A DNA stretch of 64,000 nucleotides from UBA7672 sp963784415. Its GTDB lineage: Bacteria > Pseudomonadota > Alphaproteobacteria > Caulobacterales > Hyphomonadaceae. Below the pieces are notes generated by a model. It searched no databases. It worked only from the letters and a program-made list of their open reading frames with translations, and was not told the DNA's origin. The DNA lies in NCBI GenBank assembly GCA_963784415.1, contig CAWARK010000006.1:186001-250000 (forward strand). The letters run 5' to 3'. Shown here piece after piece: positions 30,522-39,564 of the stretch. Positions within the stretch are counted from its first letter, which is position 1; each line of letters starts with the position of its first letter. The translations under genes were made by a program, and so were the position numbers.

Positions 30522-31904
30522 ATGGCCGCGACCCAAAATGTTTACGATTGCGTCGTCGTCGGCGGAGGCTTCACCGGCCTTGCTGCGGCTGCAGAACTTG
30601 TGCGCGCCGGTAAGACGGTTGCTGTCGTGGAACGCGACACCGCGCTGGGCGGCCTGGCCGGCGGCTTCGACGTTGGCGGCATTGAGCTCGAAAAATTCTA
30701 CCACCACTGGTTCACCAGCGACACGCACATCACCGGTATCGCCGACCAGATCGGCCGCCGCGACCGCGTCGTGACGCGCCCCACGCGCACGGGCATGTAC
30801 TTCTCGGGAAACTTCTTCCGCCTGTCGACGCCGATGGACTTGCTACGCTTCACCGCGATCCCGTTCTTCGACCGCATCCGCACCGGCCTTGCGACGCTGG
30901 CGGTCCGCCGCGTGAAGGACTGGAAAAAGCTGGAAGACATCAGCGCCACGGATTGGCTGATCGCGAATTTTGGCAAGACGGCCTATCGCGTCGTCTGGGA
31001 GCCGCTGCTGGTTGGCAAGTTCGGCTCCTACGCCAAGGATATTTCGGCGGTGTGGTTCTGGAACAAGCTGGCGCTGCGCGGCGGAAGCCGCGGCAAGGGT
31101 GGCGGCGAGGAGCTTGCCTACTACAGCGGCGGTTTTGCCCAGCTGGCCCGCGACATCGGGGAATATATTGAGAAAAAAGGCGGCGTTGTCCTGCTCGGCC
31201 GGTCCGCCAAGGCGGTTCGCGAGTCAGGTGGCATCGTTGAGGTTGAAACCGACACGGGCGTCCTGCGCGGCCATTCATCGCTAGTGACGACGCCGCTGCC
31301 GTACGCAGCCGAGCTGTTCGCGCCCGCCACGGGTCGGGGCTATGCGGACAAGCTCAATCGCATCAAATATCTCGGCAATGTCTGCCTCGTCCTCGAGATG
31401 ACGCACAGCCTGTCGGAGATTTACTGGCTCAACGTCAACGACCCGACTTTCCCGTTCGTCGGCATCATCGAGCACACCAATTTTGAATCCAAGGAGGCGT
31501 ATGGCGGCCGCCATATCGTCTACCTGTCGAAATACCTGCCCGTCGAAGACGCGCTTTACAGCATGACGTCGGAAGAGCTGTTCCAGTATTCGCTGCCGTA
31601 TATCCAGCGCATGTTTCCAGCCTTCGATCCGGCCTGGGTCACGCAACACCACACGTGGCGCGCCCCCTATGCCCAGCCGCTTGTCGAGAAGCACTATTCC
31701 GACCTGATCCCGACTTTCGAAACGCCGGTGAACCACGTGTTCCTGTCGACGATGGCGCAGGTCTATCCGGAAGATCGCGGCACCAACTACGCAGTTCGCG
31801 AAGGCAAGAAGGCGGCCGAGCGCATCATCGCGCATCTCGCCTCATCGAAGCCCGCCGCGCTCACCACCGACCCGGACGCTGCTCCGAAGAAAAGCGTCGC
31901 CTGA
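30522..31904 (+). CDS. FAD-dependent amine-oxidase-fold oxidoreductase
   Basis: A 460-residue flavoprotein. The Rossmann FAD motif is at the N-terminus (VVVGGGFTGLAAAAELVRAG, then VVERDTALGG), and the C-terminus shows FAD-contact residues near VYPEDRGTNYAVREGKKAAERI. The middle (FYHHWFTSD, PLLVGKFG) resembles the protoporphyrinogen-oxidase/UDP-galactopyranose-mutase-like NAD(P)-binding proteins found in polysaccharide clusters. It lies 2 bp after gtrA and is last in the operon. Possible jobs are sugar-nucleotide rearrangement, polyprenol modification or another redox step of the envelope pathway; the sequence does not decide. Confidence 0.8.
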   Translation: MAATQNVYDCVVVGGGFTGLAAAAELVRAGKTVAVVERDTALGGLAGGFDVGGIELEKFYHHWFTSDTHITGIADQIGRRDRVVTRPTRTGMYFSGNFFRLSTPMDLLRFTAIPFFDRIRTGLATLAVRRVKDWKKLEDISATDWLIANFGKTAYRVVWEPLLVGKFGSYAKDISAVWFWNKLALRGGSRGKGGGEELAYYSGGFAQLARDIGEYIEKKGGVVLLGRSAKAVRESGGIVEVETDTGVLRGHSSLVTTPLPYAAELFAPATGRGYADKLNRIKYLGNVCLVLEMTHSLSEIYWLNVNDPTFPFVGIIEHTNFESKEAYGGRHIVYLSKYLPVEDALYSMTSEELFQYSLPYIQRMFPAFDPAWVTQHHTWRAPYAQPLVEKHYSDLIPTFETPVNHVFLSTMAQVYPEDRGTNYAVREGKKAAERIIAHLASSKPAALTTDPDAAPKKSVA

Positions 31905-31949
31905 GAGCGACCGCGCGAAGTCCGCGACGTGCCGCACCAGAGTTGAGCC

Positions 31950-31990
31950 ACGCTCGATTCCGCATCGGCGGCCAATTCTCCCCGATTGGG
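31950..31990. repeat. Possible short third copy of the intergenic repeat
   Basis: The stretch from GATTCCGC to CCAATTCTCCCC and GGGCGACC resembles the right-hand part of the repeat at 41734-41840 (ATTCCGC, ACCAATTCTCCCTGG, GCGACG) with the middle missing. It lies in the 238-bp gap between the FAD oxidoreductase and S41 protease genes, which otherwise shows nothing recognisable. Confidence 0.35.
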
Positions 31991-32142
31991 CGACCAACAT
32001 GCGAGCCTTTGCGCCGCGACGGCCCCAAAAGCGGTGGCGAGGGGTTCAAACGCGTGCCGCCGTCGGCTAGCCATAGTCCAGCGTTGCCTGCGAACGAGCC
32101 GTAGGCATGCTTGGCGCTCACCGACGTCATCAGGGGACCTCC

Positions 32143-35100
32143 GTGCGAATTATCCTTGCCTCTCTTCTGGGAGCCTCGTGCCTGCTCACTGCTGGTCAGG
32201 CGATCGCGCAAAGCCCCGGCTACTATCAGACCCCGGCGCTCGGGCCGGGCGCTCTGGTGTTTGCAAGCGAGGGCGACCTCTGGCGCGCCGCTCCCGAAGG
32301 CGGCGACGCCTTGCGCCTCACGACGCATCCCGAGGCGGAATCGATGCCCGTGATTTCGCCGGATGGCCGGTGGATCGCCTTTGAAGCAACCTATGACGGC
32401 CCGCGCGAAATCTATCTCATGCCGATCACGGGCGGTGCGCCTGTGCGCCTCACGCACGAGGGAGGCGACGTTACGGTCCGCGGCTGGCTCGACAACAACA
32501 AGGTAATCTACCGAACGTCCAACATCCCTGGCCCGGTCGCGCGCCTGCTGCGCACCGTGGATCGGACGAGCTTTCGCACCGACGACATCCCGCTCGCCGA
32601 CGCCGAGCAGGCGACGCTGCTGAGCGATGGCAAGACCCTCGCCTTCACGCGCTATGGCCTCTCCGTTGGCGGTGACAACGCGGTGCGCTATCGCGGCGGC
32701 CGGATGGGGCAGCTCTGGCGCTACACGCAGGGCAGCAACGCGGAAGCGGTCCGCCTCGCCGCCGATTTCGGCGCGCCGATCAGCAGCCCGATGGCGTGGT
32801 CCGGGCGCATCTATTTCGTCAGCGACAAATCCGGCTCCGACAACATCTGGTCGGTGAATGAAACCGGCGGCGATCCGCGCCAGCACACGCAGTCCACCGC
32901 CTGGCAGATGCGCACGCCCTATCTCTACCAGGGAAGGATCGTCTATCAGAGCGGCGCAGATCTCTACGTGTTCGACATCCAGTCAGGCGTCACCTCGCCC
33001 ATCTCCCTGCGGCTTGCCAGTGATGACGATTCCACGCGTCAGCGTTGGCTTGATACGCCACTCACCTTTCTGGAAGGCGCACAGTTTGCGCCGGGTGGCG
33101 ATGCCGTGACCATTTCCGCGCGTGGGCGTTTCGTGACGGCCTTCATTGGCCCCCGCCGCCGTGTGGAGTTTCAGATACCGGACGGCGCACGCGCGCGATC
33201 TGCGGCCATCGGAGCAGATGGCAAGGCGCTCTACGCCATCATCGATGCAGGGGTGCATGGCGAGATCTGGCGCTTCCCGGCTGACGGCCGCGGCGAGGGC
33301 AAGGCGCTCACCTCCAACTCCACCGCTTACATGTGGGAACTAAGCCCCGCCCCGAAGGGCGACAGCATTCTCTACTCCGACAAGCGCGGGAAACTATTCC
33401 ACCTGGACGCAAAGACCGGACGCGGCACAGAGATCGAAACAACGCAGAGCAGCTCCGACGCGCCGTTCTCGAGCTTTGAATGGTCGGCGGACGGGCGCTA
33501 CGTCGCCTATGCCTTCGTTGATGCACGCGACATCACGCAGGTCGCGCTTTACGACACGCAGACCCGCCAGCGCACAGTGATGACATCGGGGAAATATGAA
33601 TCCTTTTCCCCGGCTCTCTCGCCCGACGGCGCCTGGCTCTACTTTCTCTCCGACAGGAACTTCCAGCCCAATCCGGACTCCCCGTGGGGCGATCGCAACA
33701 TGGGGCCGGCCTTCCGCTCGCGCACAAAACTCTACGCCCTGCAGCTCGATCCCAAGGCGAAGTTTCCGTTCAAGCCGGACGACGAACTCGCGCCTGCGTC
33801 GGATAAGGATGCCGACAGCAAGGACGGCGATGACGCTTCGTCAAAAGGCGCCGCTGCGAAAACCGCCGACAGCAAGAAGCCCGGCGACAAATCGCCAGCC
33901 GCAAAAGACGACAAGCAGGCAACGATCATATTGGCCGGCGTTCAGGATAGGCTCTGGGAAGTTCCGGTGCCGCCAGGCGATTATGCCGGCCTCGTCGTCA
34001 CCAAGACCCACATCCTCGTCAGCGAACGCGGCGACCCGGGCGATGACGGCGCGTCCCTGAAGCGCGTAAAGATCACCTCGAAAAAGCCCGAGCTGAAGGA
34101 TTTTACCGGCGATGTCCGGCGCTTTGCCCTTTCGGCGGACCGCAGCAAGCTGTTCATCCAGCAGGGCGACAATGCCAAGGCGAAATTCTTGATCGTCGAT
34201 CCCGCCGAGGATTTCCCTAAGGAGCTGGACGAGAGCACGATCCGCGTCTCCGACTGGCGTCTTGCCGTCGATCCGCGGGAGGAATGGCGCCAGATGGCGC
34301 TTGATGCCTGGCGGCTGCACCGCGACTTTGCCTATGATAGCAGCCTGCGCGGCGTGAACTGGAACGCCGTCCGCGATCGCTTCGTGCCGCTCGCTGAGCG
34401 TGTCGGTCATCGTGCCGAACTCAACGATCTTCTCGGGCAGATGTCGGCAGAACTCGGCATCCTGCACAGCCAGATCCGCGCCGGCGAAATTCCCCTCGAT
34501 CGCGAGAGTGGCGTACCCGCCTTCCTCGGCGCAACCTTTGAACCCGCGCCCGGCGGCCTCCGCATCGTGTCCATCCTGAACGGCGAACGCGCCCGCCCCG
34601 ACACCCTCGGCCCACTCCTGAAACCCGGCGTCGGCATGCAAGCTGGCGACGTCATCTCGGCAGTCAATGGCGCGAAGGTCACGACGCTTGCAGCGCTTGA
34701 CGACAGCCTCACGCAGAAAGCCGGCCAGCAGGTCCGCATCGACTTCATGCGCGGAGGCGCACAGCTGAGTCGCATCGTCGTCCCCGCTACGCGCAGCGAG
34801 CAGATGACGCTGCTTTACGCCGACTGGGTCCAGCACAACCGCGAAACCGTGGCTGCTGCCTCCGGCGGGAAAGTCGGCTATCTGCATCTACGCGCCATGG
34901 GGGGCGCCGACGCGGCCAGCTTCGCGCGCGATTACTTTGAGCACTTCGACAAGGAAGGCTTGATCATCGACGTCCGCGGCAACCGTGGCGGCAACATCGA
35001 CAGCTGGATCATCGGCACGTTGCTGCGCCGCGTGTGGGCGTTCTGGCCCTCTCCGAACGGCAGCGGGCCAGCGAGCACCAACATGCAGCAGACCTTCCGC

Positions 35101-35496
35101 GGCCATCTCGCCATTCTTATCGACGAAGGGACCTATTCCGACGGCGAGACCTTCTCCGCGGGCATCAAGGCGCTCGACATCGCGCCGCTGATTGGTGTGC
35201 AGACAGCTGGGGCAGGCATCTGGCTGTCCGACCGCAACCCGCTCATCGACGGCGGTCAGGCGCGTGTCGCAGAGAACGGCCAGTTCGGTCTCGACGGCCG
35301 CTGGCTCGTGGAAGGGCGCGGCGTGTCGCCGAACATCACGGTGGAGAACATGCCCCACGCCGCCTATCTCGGGCAAGACAGCCAGCTTGAAACCGCCCTC
35401 GGCTATCTGCGCGACAAGATCGCTGCGGAGCCCATCCCGCCGCTAACTCCGAAAGCCTATCCGCCGCTGGGTGAATATGGAGCCGACGTCCGGTAG
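32143..35496 (+). CDS. Tricorn-like exported S41 peptidase
   Basis: A 1117-residue protein. The GTG at 32143 is chosen because AGGGGA lies 6 bases upstream and a signal peptide starts there (RIILASLLGASCLLTAGQ, ending AIAQ). PD40/WD-like beta-propellers fill about residues 35-560 (ESMPVISPDGRWIAFEATYDG). A Lys/Asp/Ala-rich disordered insert spans about 560-600, followed by a C1 helical domain (WRLHRDFAYD, whose His may belong to the catalytic set), a PDZ domain (about 795-880) and the S41 core with LIIDVRGNRGGNIDSW and YSDGETF, where Ser999 is the likely nucleophile. Tricorn-type proteases degrade peptides inside their propeller channel; here it acts outside the cytoplasm. No processing partner is nearby. 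Confidence 0.88.
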   Translation: MRIILASLLGASCLLTAGQAIAQSPGYYQTPALGPGALVFASEGDLWRAAPEGGDALRLTTHPEAESMPVISPDGRWIAFEATYDGPREIYLMPITGGAPVRLTHEGGDVTVRGWLDNNKVIYRTSNIPGPVARLLRTVDRTSFRTDDIPLADAEQATLLSDGKTLAFTRYGLSVGGDNAVRYRGGRMGQLWRYTQGSNAEAVRLAADFGAPISSPMAWSGRIYFVSDKSGSDNIWSVNETGGDPRQHTQSTAWQMRTPYLYQGRIVYQSGADLYVFDIQSGVTSPISLRLASDDDSTRQRWLDTPLTFLEGAQFAPGGDAVTISARGRFVTAFIGPRRRVEFQIPDGARARSAAIGADGKALYAIIDAGVHGEIWRFPADGRGEGKALTSNSTAYMWELSPAPKGDSILYSDKRGKLFHLDAKTGRGTEIETTQSSSDAPFSSFEWSADGRYVAYAFVDARDITQVALYDTQTRQRTVMTSGKYESFSPALSPDGAWLYFLSDRNFQPNPDSPWGDRNMGPAFRSRTKLYALQLDPKAKFPFKPDDELAPASDKDADSKDGDDASSKGAAAKTADSKKPGDKSPAAKDDKQATIILAGVQDRLWEVPVPPGDYAGLVVTKTHILVSERGDPGDDGASLKRVKITSKKPELKDFTGDVRRFALSADRSKLFIQQGDNAKAKFLIVDPAEDFPKELDESTIRVSDWRLAVDPREEWRQMALDAWRLHRDFAYDSSLRGVNWNAVRDRFVPLAERVGHRAELNDLLGQMSAELGILHSQIRAGEIPLDRESGVPAFLGATFEPAPGGLRIVSILNGERARPDTLGPLLKPGVGMQAGDVISAVNGAKVTTLAALDDSLTQKAGQQVRIDFMRGGAQLSRIVVPATRSEQMTLLYADWVQHNRETVAAASGGKVGYLHLRAMGGADAASFARDYFEHFDKEGLIIDVRGNRGGNIDSWIIGTLLRRVWAFWPSPNGSGPASTNMQQTFRGHLAILIDEGTYSDGETFSAGIKALDIAPLIGVQTAGAGIWLSDRNPLIDGGQARVAENGQFGLDGRWLVEGRGVSPNITVENMPHAAYLGQDSQLETALGYLRDKIAAEPIPPLTPKAYPPLGEYGADVR

Positions 35497-35565
35497 AATT
35501 CCTTCGCGGCTGTTCTCTGGCCATCGCCGGCGTTTGATCGTCCATCCATCCACTTTGTCTTTGCG

Positions 35566-35586
35566 ATATATCGATAATCGATATAT
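35566..35586. promoter_or_regulatory. Perfect palindrome upstream of the PhoD-like gene
   Basis: ATATATCGAT, one A, then ATCGATATAT: a perfect 10-bp inverted repeat in an AT-rich island within GC-rich DNA, 100 bp before the phoD-like start. The form resembles operators of PadR-type regulators (ATAT-rich dyads with CGAT cores); no such gene is in the window. It may also overlap the promoter. Confidence 0.6.
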
Positions 35587-35686
35587 TCTCGCTTCCGCAA
35601 GTCGAGCCGGGAGGCAGGCAAACGCGCCGTTTGCCTAGCACGCGCGGCGCCTCCTGAGCGTCGGCTTGCCATGCGGAGGGAAATCG

Positions 35687-37732
35687 ATGAGCGGACAGAC
35701 GACGCGCAGATCTCTGCTGGCGCAGGCAGCGGGCCTTGGCGCCGCCCTCGCTTTGGGGCCGGGTTGCGCAAACATGCCGGCCGAGGCGCGCACGGAAAGG
35801 CGTGATCTCTATCCGCAAGGTGTCGCCTCCGGTGATCCCGCGCCGGACAGCGTGATCCTGTGGACGCGCCGCGCGCCGGATGCCGGCGTCGCCAGGCATC
35901 GGCTGGTGGTTGAGGTCGCGGACGACGAAGCCTTCGCGCACATCGTCGCACGCGGCGATGTTGAGGTGAGTGCGGCCGCCGACTGGACGTGCCGCTTTCT
36001 TGCGGCGGGGCTCAAGCCGGCGCGGGAGTACTGGTATCGCTTCGTCGATGAGGCGGGATGCATGAGCCGTATAGGGCGCACGCTGACGGCGCCGATGGCG
36101 AGCGATGATCGCCCGGTGCGCTTTGCTTTCGTGAGCTGTCAGGACGTCACCAATGGCGCGATGAATGCTTATCGACGGATGATCTACGAAGACGTGCGCC
36201 GCGCGCGCGCTGAACAGCTCTGCTTCGTGCTGCATCTCGGCGATTTCATCTACGAGATCGTCCGCTATCCCGAAGACATGCCGGACGGAATGGATCGCGG
36301 CCGCAAACTGACCGGCGCCGTGCGCTATCCGAAGGGCGAGAAGGTGAAGAACTTCCACTTCCCCGTCGACCTCGACGACTACCGCATGGCGTACAAGAGC
36401 TATCTCCTCGACCCCGATCTGCAGGATGCGCGCGCGCGTTGGCCGTTCGTGCCCGTGTGGGACAATCACGAATTCTCGTGGAACGGCTATCAGAGCCAGC
36501 AGGTCATCTCCAGCGATCCGCCGCGGCCGGCGCAGACGCTGAAGGTTGCTGCGAGCCAGGCGTGGTATGAGTACCAGCCGGCGCGCGTCATCAAGCAGGG
36601 CGCAGGCGATGCGTTCGAAGCGCCGCATGTCGAGAACAAGCCGCTCTCCAACATAGACTCGCGTGGCGTGGGGCAGGAGGCGAACAATCTCACCGCCATT
36701 CATGCGCTGCGCATCGAGCGCGCATTCCGGTTCGGCAAGAACATCGACATGATCCTGACCGACAACCGTTCGTTCCAGTCCACCCCCTACGATGGCGCGA
36801 CACTGCCCTTTCCGGACTTCGGCGCCTTTCCGGAACTTGCCAACGATATCCTCGAAGCCGGGCGCGAGAATCCGGGCGGTGCGCCGGCCACGCTGCGCTT
36901 TGGCGACAAGGAGATCCCCAACCCGCAAGTCAATGAACCGCCGCAAGCCTATCTCGGCGTTGAACAGATGAAGTGGTTCAAGGAACGCCTGCGCGCGGCG
37001 AAGGCGCCGTGGAAGATCTGGGGGCATTCGTTCGGCACGCTGACCTGGCGCACCGATCCGCAGAACCTTCCCGACGAGTTCAAGGCGACGTGGCCGAGCA
37101 CGGAGTATGGCGTCTTCAGCCGCTCCTACGTCGTCGAACACGCCGAGATATTCGGCATGGTGCGCGATGAAGGCATCACCGGGCTCACCATCGTCGCCGG
37201 CGACAAGCATTCGTTCTGGGCGGGTTATCCGAGCGAGACGCTGCCGCCGCGTCCGTTCGAGCCCGTGGCCGTCGAATTCATCACCGGCTCGATCTCGCAG
37301 CAGGGATCTGCCGAGGTGCAATTGCTGACATTCCCGAACGATAATCCGCTGCGGCCGTTCTACGTGCACGACCGGCCCGACGGCTCCAAAATCCACGCAT
37401 GGAGCGCGACCATCCTTCACGGCGTCCGCACCGCGCTTGCGCTTCGCGACACAGACGACCCGGTCAAGGCGCGCGCCGCACGCAACCCCGAGAACGCGCC
37501 GCACCTCACCTTCACCGACATGGGCGGATACGGATACACCACCGTGCGCGCCTCGCCGGACGAGCTGGAAACCGAGTTCGTGTGCATTCCGCCGCCGGCC
37601 ACGCGCAGCGACCGCGAAGACGGCGGACCGCTACGCTACCGCGTCGTCCATCGCGTCAAACGCTGGGCGCCAGGGGAGCGGCCGCACATGCGCCCCGAGG
37701 TTGCCGAGGGCGATCCGGGGCTTTCCATCTGA
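35687..37732 (+). CDS. PhoD-family alkaline phosphatase/phosphodiesterase, Tat-exported
   Basis: A 681-residue protein. The start at 35687 follows GGAGGG. The N-terminus TTRRSLLAQAAGLGAALALG carries a twin-arginine motif and ends in a lipobox-like GPGC, suggesting a Tat-exported lipoprotein. A PhoD N-terminal beta domain (YPQGVASGDPAPDSVILWTR) is followed by the metallophosphatase core: FVSCQD, LHLGDFIYE, VWDNHEFSWNG, TDNRSF and late IVAGDKHSFWAGY. PhoD enzymes use Fe3+ and Ca2+ to release phosphate from phosphodiesters and monoesters at the cell surface. It is longer than the Bacillus type. A perfect palindrome lies upstream; no Pho box was recognised. Confidence 0.88.
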   Translation: MSGQTTRRSLLAQAAGLGAALALGPGCANMPAEARTERRDLYPQGVASGDPAPDSVILWTRRAPDAGVARHRLVVEVADDEAFAHIVARGDVEVSAAADWTCRFLAAGLKPAREYWYRFVDEAGCMSRIGRTLTAPMASDDRPVRFAFVSCQDVTNGAMNAYRRMIYEDVRRARAEQLCFVLHLGDFIYEIVRYPEDMPDGMDRGRKLTGAVRYPKGEKVKNFHFPVDLDDYRMAYKSYLLDPDLQDARARWPFVPVWDNHEFSWNGYQSQQVISSDPPRPAQTLKVAASQAWYEYQPARVIKQGAGDAFEAPHVENKPLSNIDSRGVGQEANNLTAIHALRIERAFRFGKNIDMILTDNRSFQSTPYDGATLPFPDFGAFPELANDILEAGRENPGGAPATLRFGDKEIPNPQVNEPPQAYLGVEQMKWFKERLRAAKAPWKIWGHSFGTLTWRTDPQNLPDEFKATWPSTEYGVFSRSYVVEHAEIFGMVRDEGITGLTIVAGDKHSFWAGYPSETLPPRPFEPVAVEFITGSISQQGSAEVQLLTFPNDNPLRPFYVHDRPDGSKIHAWSATILHGVRTALALRDTDDPVKARAARNPENAPHLTFTDMGGYGYTTVRASPDELETEFVCIPPPATRSDREDGGPLRYRVVHRVKRWAPGERPHMRPEVAEGDPGLSI

Positions 37733-38124
37733 CCCGAAGTGCCGCCATCGCATCGCGAAAGTAGCGTGAACGGCAACCGGATCTCCGGAAGGAATCTCCG
37801 CTGTTAAGCCGTGCACACTTGGGCACAAAATGCACGCCTCAACGGCCGTCGGGCCGGAAACCAAGCCTCCCCGGCTGGCAGGGAGAAATTCGGACCATTG
37901 GACGATCCGTCTTGTTGCGTGAAAATGTCGATGCTGATCGCCAGCTTAGCCCATTTGAAGCTGCCGATGCGACGCCGAGCTTGTCGTCATGTCCGCAGCT
38001 TCGTGTTCTTGCCCGCCGGCCGCCGTCGCTCAGGAAGGATAGGCAGTACGGATGTTCCATGATATCGGAACCGCGCCATCCGGCGTAGGTGAACCATGGC
38101 CGGGACACCAATGGAGAGTTTCAA
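37733..38124. other. Intergenic stretch before rpsU, no gene seen
   Basis: About 390 bp between the PhoD-like gene and rpsU. It holds one copy of a diverged repeat (37769-37876). The remainder has no convincing reading frame, hairpin or promoter that I can support. The rpsU ribosome-binding site GGAGAG is at 38113-38118. Confidence 0.5.
37769..37876. repeat. Diverged intergenic repeat, copy A
   Basis: Aligns almost without gaps to 41734-41840, roughly 70 percent identical by eye. Shared blocks are AACGGCAAC, GGAA.GAATCTC, TAAGCC, TTGGG, CCTCAACGGCCG, GGGCCGGA and CTCCCC/TGGCT. It contains a small GGCC-loop-GGGCC hairpin. It lies directly downstream of the PhoD-like gene. Confidence 0.65.
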
Positions 38125-38358
38125 ATCGTAGTTATTGTGGTCCGGGACAACAACGTCGATCAGGCGTTGAAGGCGCTCAAGAAGAAGATGCAACGCGAGG
38201 GCGTCTTCCGGGAAATGAAGGCCCGCACTGCTTACGAGAAGCCGTCCGAGGCCAAGGCGCGTCGGAAGGCCGAGGCCGTCCGCCGGGCGCGGAAACTGGC
38301 CCGCAAACGCGCCCAGCGCGAAGGCCTCCTCCCGAAGCCGGTCTCCACCCGGACCTAG
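38125..38358 (+). CDS. rpsU: 30S ribosomal protein S21, unusual start
   Basis: Ribosomal protein S21: VVRDNNVDQALKALKKKMQR, then GVFREMKARTAYEKPSEAKA and the basic tail RRARKLARKRAQREGLLPKP. The core is intact and of normal length. No ATG, GTG or TTG stands at the expected initiator position. The codon matching the family's initiator Met is ATC at 38125, exactly 6 bases after a good GGAGAG site. The nearest standard alternatives are a GTG at 38137, which would shorten the first strand to MVRDNN, and a GTG at 38089 with no ribosome site. I give the ATC position; the true start needs proof. S21 helps mRNA binding in the 30S platform. Confidence 0.85.
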   Translation: MVVIVVRDNNVDQALKALKKKMQREGVFREMKARTAYEKPSEAKARRKAEAVRRARKLARKRAQREGLLPKPVSTRT

Positions 38359-38424
38359 AATCGGATGGGCGGCTGCATGAATGCCCGCGCAAAGTGGGCG
38401 ATCATGGCCGCCACAACGATACCT

Positions 38425-38545
38425 CCGACAATTCAAATACGCTGGCGTTCGGCCTTCTCCCATGCCGCGCGCCAAACGGGATATCGCCCTCCCAGCTCGC
38501 GGATCGGATGGGCATGACCAAGAGCGTTATTTCGATCGGCGTCCT
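38425..38545 (+). pseudogene. Possible MarR-family gene remnant
   Basis: One frame reads LAFGLLPCRAPNGISPSQLA then DRMGMTKSVIS, close to the recognition-helix part of MarR regulators (PSQLAxxMGMTKxxVS). The frame then becomes unrelated and runs into the 3' end of the convergent TetR gene. There is no start codon, N-terminus or wing, so at most a fragment survives. It could be a chance match. Confidence 0.35.
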
Positions 38546-39279
38546 GCGTCAGTTCCAATTTCGTCAATCTGGCGATCGATGACGGAGAGCAACACGTTCA
38601 GTTCGTCTGCGCCTATCTGCCGCCATCCGGTGAGCTTCAGCAGGATCGGGTGGCCGCCCTGGAACGTCATCGCGTTGGAGATGAGCCAGATGGCGCGGAT
38701 CCGGGCGCTCGTCGCATCGTGGTCGCCGATGGCCGAGATCAGCTGGGCGACAAGTTCAATACCAGGCGCCCATAGCTTCTTCTGCAGGATCTTGAGGCCC
38801 TCGCTGGTTTCATTCATCTGCCGCGCAATGAACCGGCCCCAGATCGGCGCCTCTTTCGATCCTGTCAGCAGGATGGCGAGCGCGCGCATGAGAGCCTTGA
38901 GCTGGGCGCGCGCCGCTTCGGGTGAAGGACGGGATGCCAGCATCGTGCGAGCCTGATCGGCGATCTCCTGAGTCTGGGCGCGATAGCGACCAACAACCGC
39001 CTCCGCACACGCCCGGTAGAGGTCTTCCTTGCTGCCGAAATAATATTTGAGCGCCGGGAGGCTGACGCCGGCTGCTTCCACGATCTCGCGCGTGGTTGCA
39101 TTCTTGAACCCGCTCCGCGCGAAGGCCTCGAGCGCGACCGTCAGGATGCGCTCGCGAACCGCCTCGCCTTTTGGTGTCAGGGCAATCGGCGCCTGAACCT
39201 CGACCGCGGGATTCGCCGGTCTTGCGCGGGACGGCAACTTCAGCGCCTTCGAATCCACCCCCGTCCTCAATCGCCCCAA
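38527..39279 (-). CDS. TetR-family regulator (CecR/DUF1956 type)
   Basis: A 250-residue regulator. The DNA-binding domain is at about residues 40-90 (RERILTVALEAFARSGFKNATTREIVEAAG, then LPALKYYFGSKEDLY). The C-terminal domain, with GSKEAPIWGRFIARQMNETS and MTFQGGHPILLKLTGW, matches the CecR/YbiH group (DUF1956). The TTG at 39279 is chosen because GGAGGGAG lies 8 bases upstream; a GTG at 39315 would add 12 residues without a ribosome site. The first 35 residues are a poorly conserved basic extension. It diverges from the redoxin-cytochrome gene at 39565, whose leader contains a 12-bp palindrome, so that gene is a likely target. Confidence 0.83.
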   Translation of the reverse strand: MGRLRTGVDSKALKLPSRARPANPAVEVQAPIALTPKGEAVRERILTVALEAFARSGFKNATTREIVEAAGVSLPALKYYFGSKEDLYRACAEAVVGRYRAQTQEIADQARTMLASRPSPEAARAQLKALMRALAILLTGSKEAPIWGRFIARQMNETSEGLKILQKKLWAPGIELVAQLISAIGDHDATSARIRAIWLISNAMTFQGGHPILLKLTGWRQIGADELNVLLSVIDRQIDEIGTDAGRRSK

Positions 39280-39524
39280 GTCACAAACTCCCTCCGCAAG
39301 CAGCCGCCTGATCACGGTCCGACAACAATCGTGCGCCTGCTTTTAGCAGCTCCCGGACGCATGCCGCAACGGAAGAGGCGCTCTGGGTCAGCCGCGGCGA
39401 GCCACACACGTCTGTGAGAGAGGCAACTATATCGCTTGATAGGTTTTGTAGACGGGGCGAGACTGCAGGCTCGTGCAATTGGGCCGGCGGCATGACCAGC
39501 CGGCAAATGAAAACTCATCGCCCG

Positions 39525-39536
39525 GCGACCGGTCGC
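39525..39536. promoter_or_regulatory. 12-bp palindrome before the redoxin-cytochrome gene
   Basis: GCGACCGGTCGC is self-complementary and lies 28 bp before the ATG at 39565, between divergent genes, one encoding a TetR-type regulator. It could be an operator. The GC-rich background makes such palindromes less rare, so support is modest. Confidence 0.3.
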
Positions 39537-39564
39537 GGTGGAGACAAACCGAGGGAGCGAGCAG

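Noticed and set aside
32041..32100. tRNA-like GGGTTCAAACGC stretch
   Set aside because: No cloverleaf, acceptor stem or CCA end could be built around it.
35336..37504. 722-codon open frame on the minus strand opposite the PhoD-like gene
   Set aside because: It runs through a gene with all PhoD motifs, has no domain and is rich in Arg/His. Long antisense frames are common opposite GC-rich genes with biased third positions.
38111..38131. Six-codon leader peptide overlapping the rpsU start
   Set aside because: Too short to judge; its ATG has no ribosome site of its own and the overlap may be chance.
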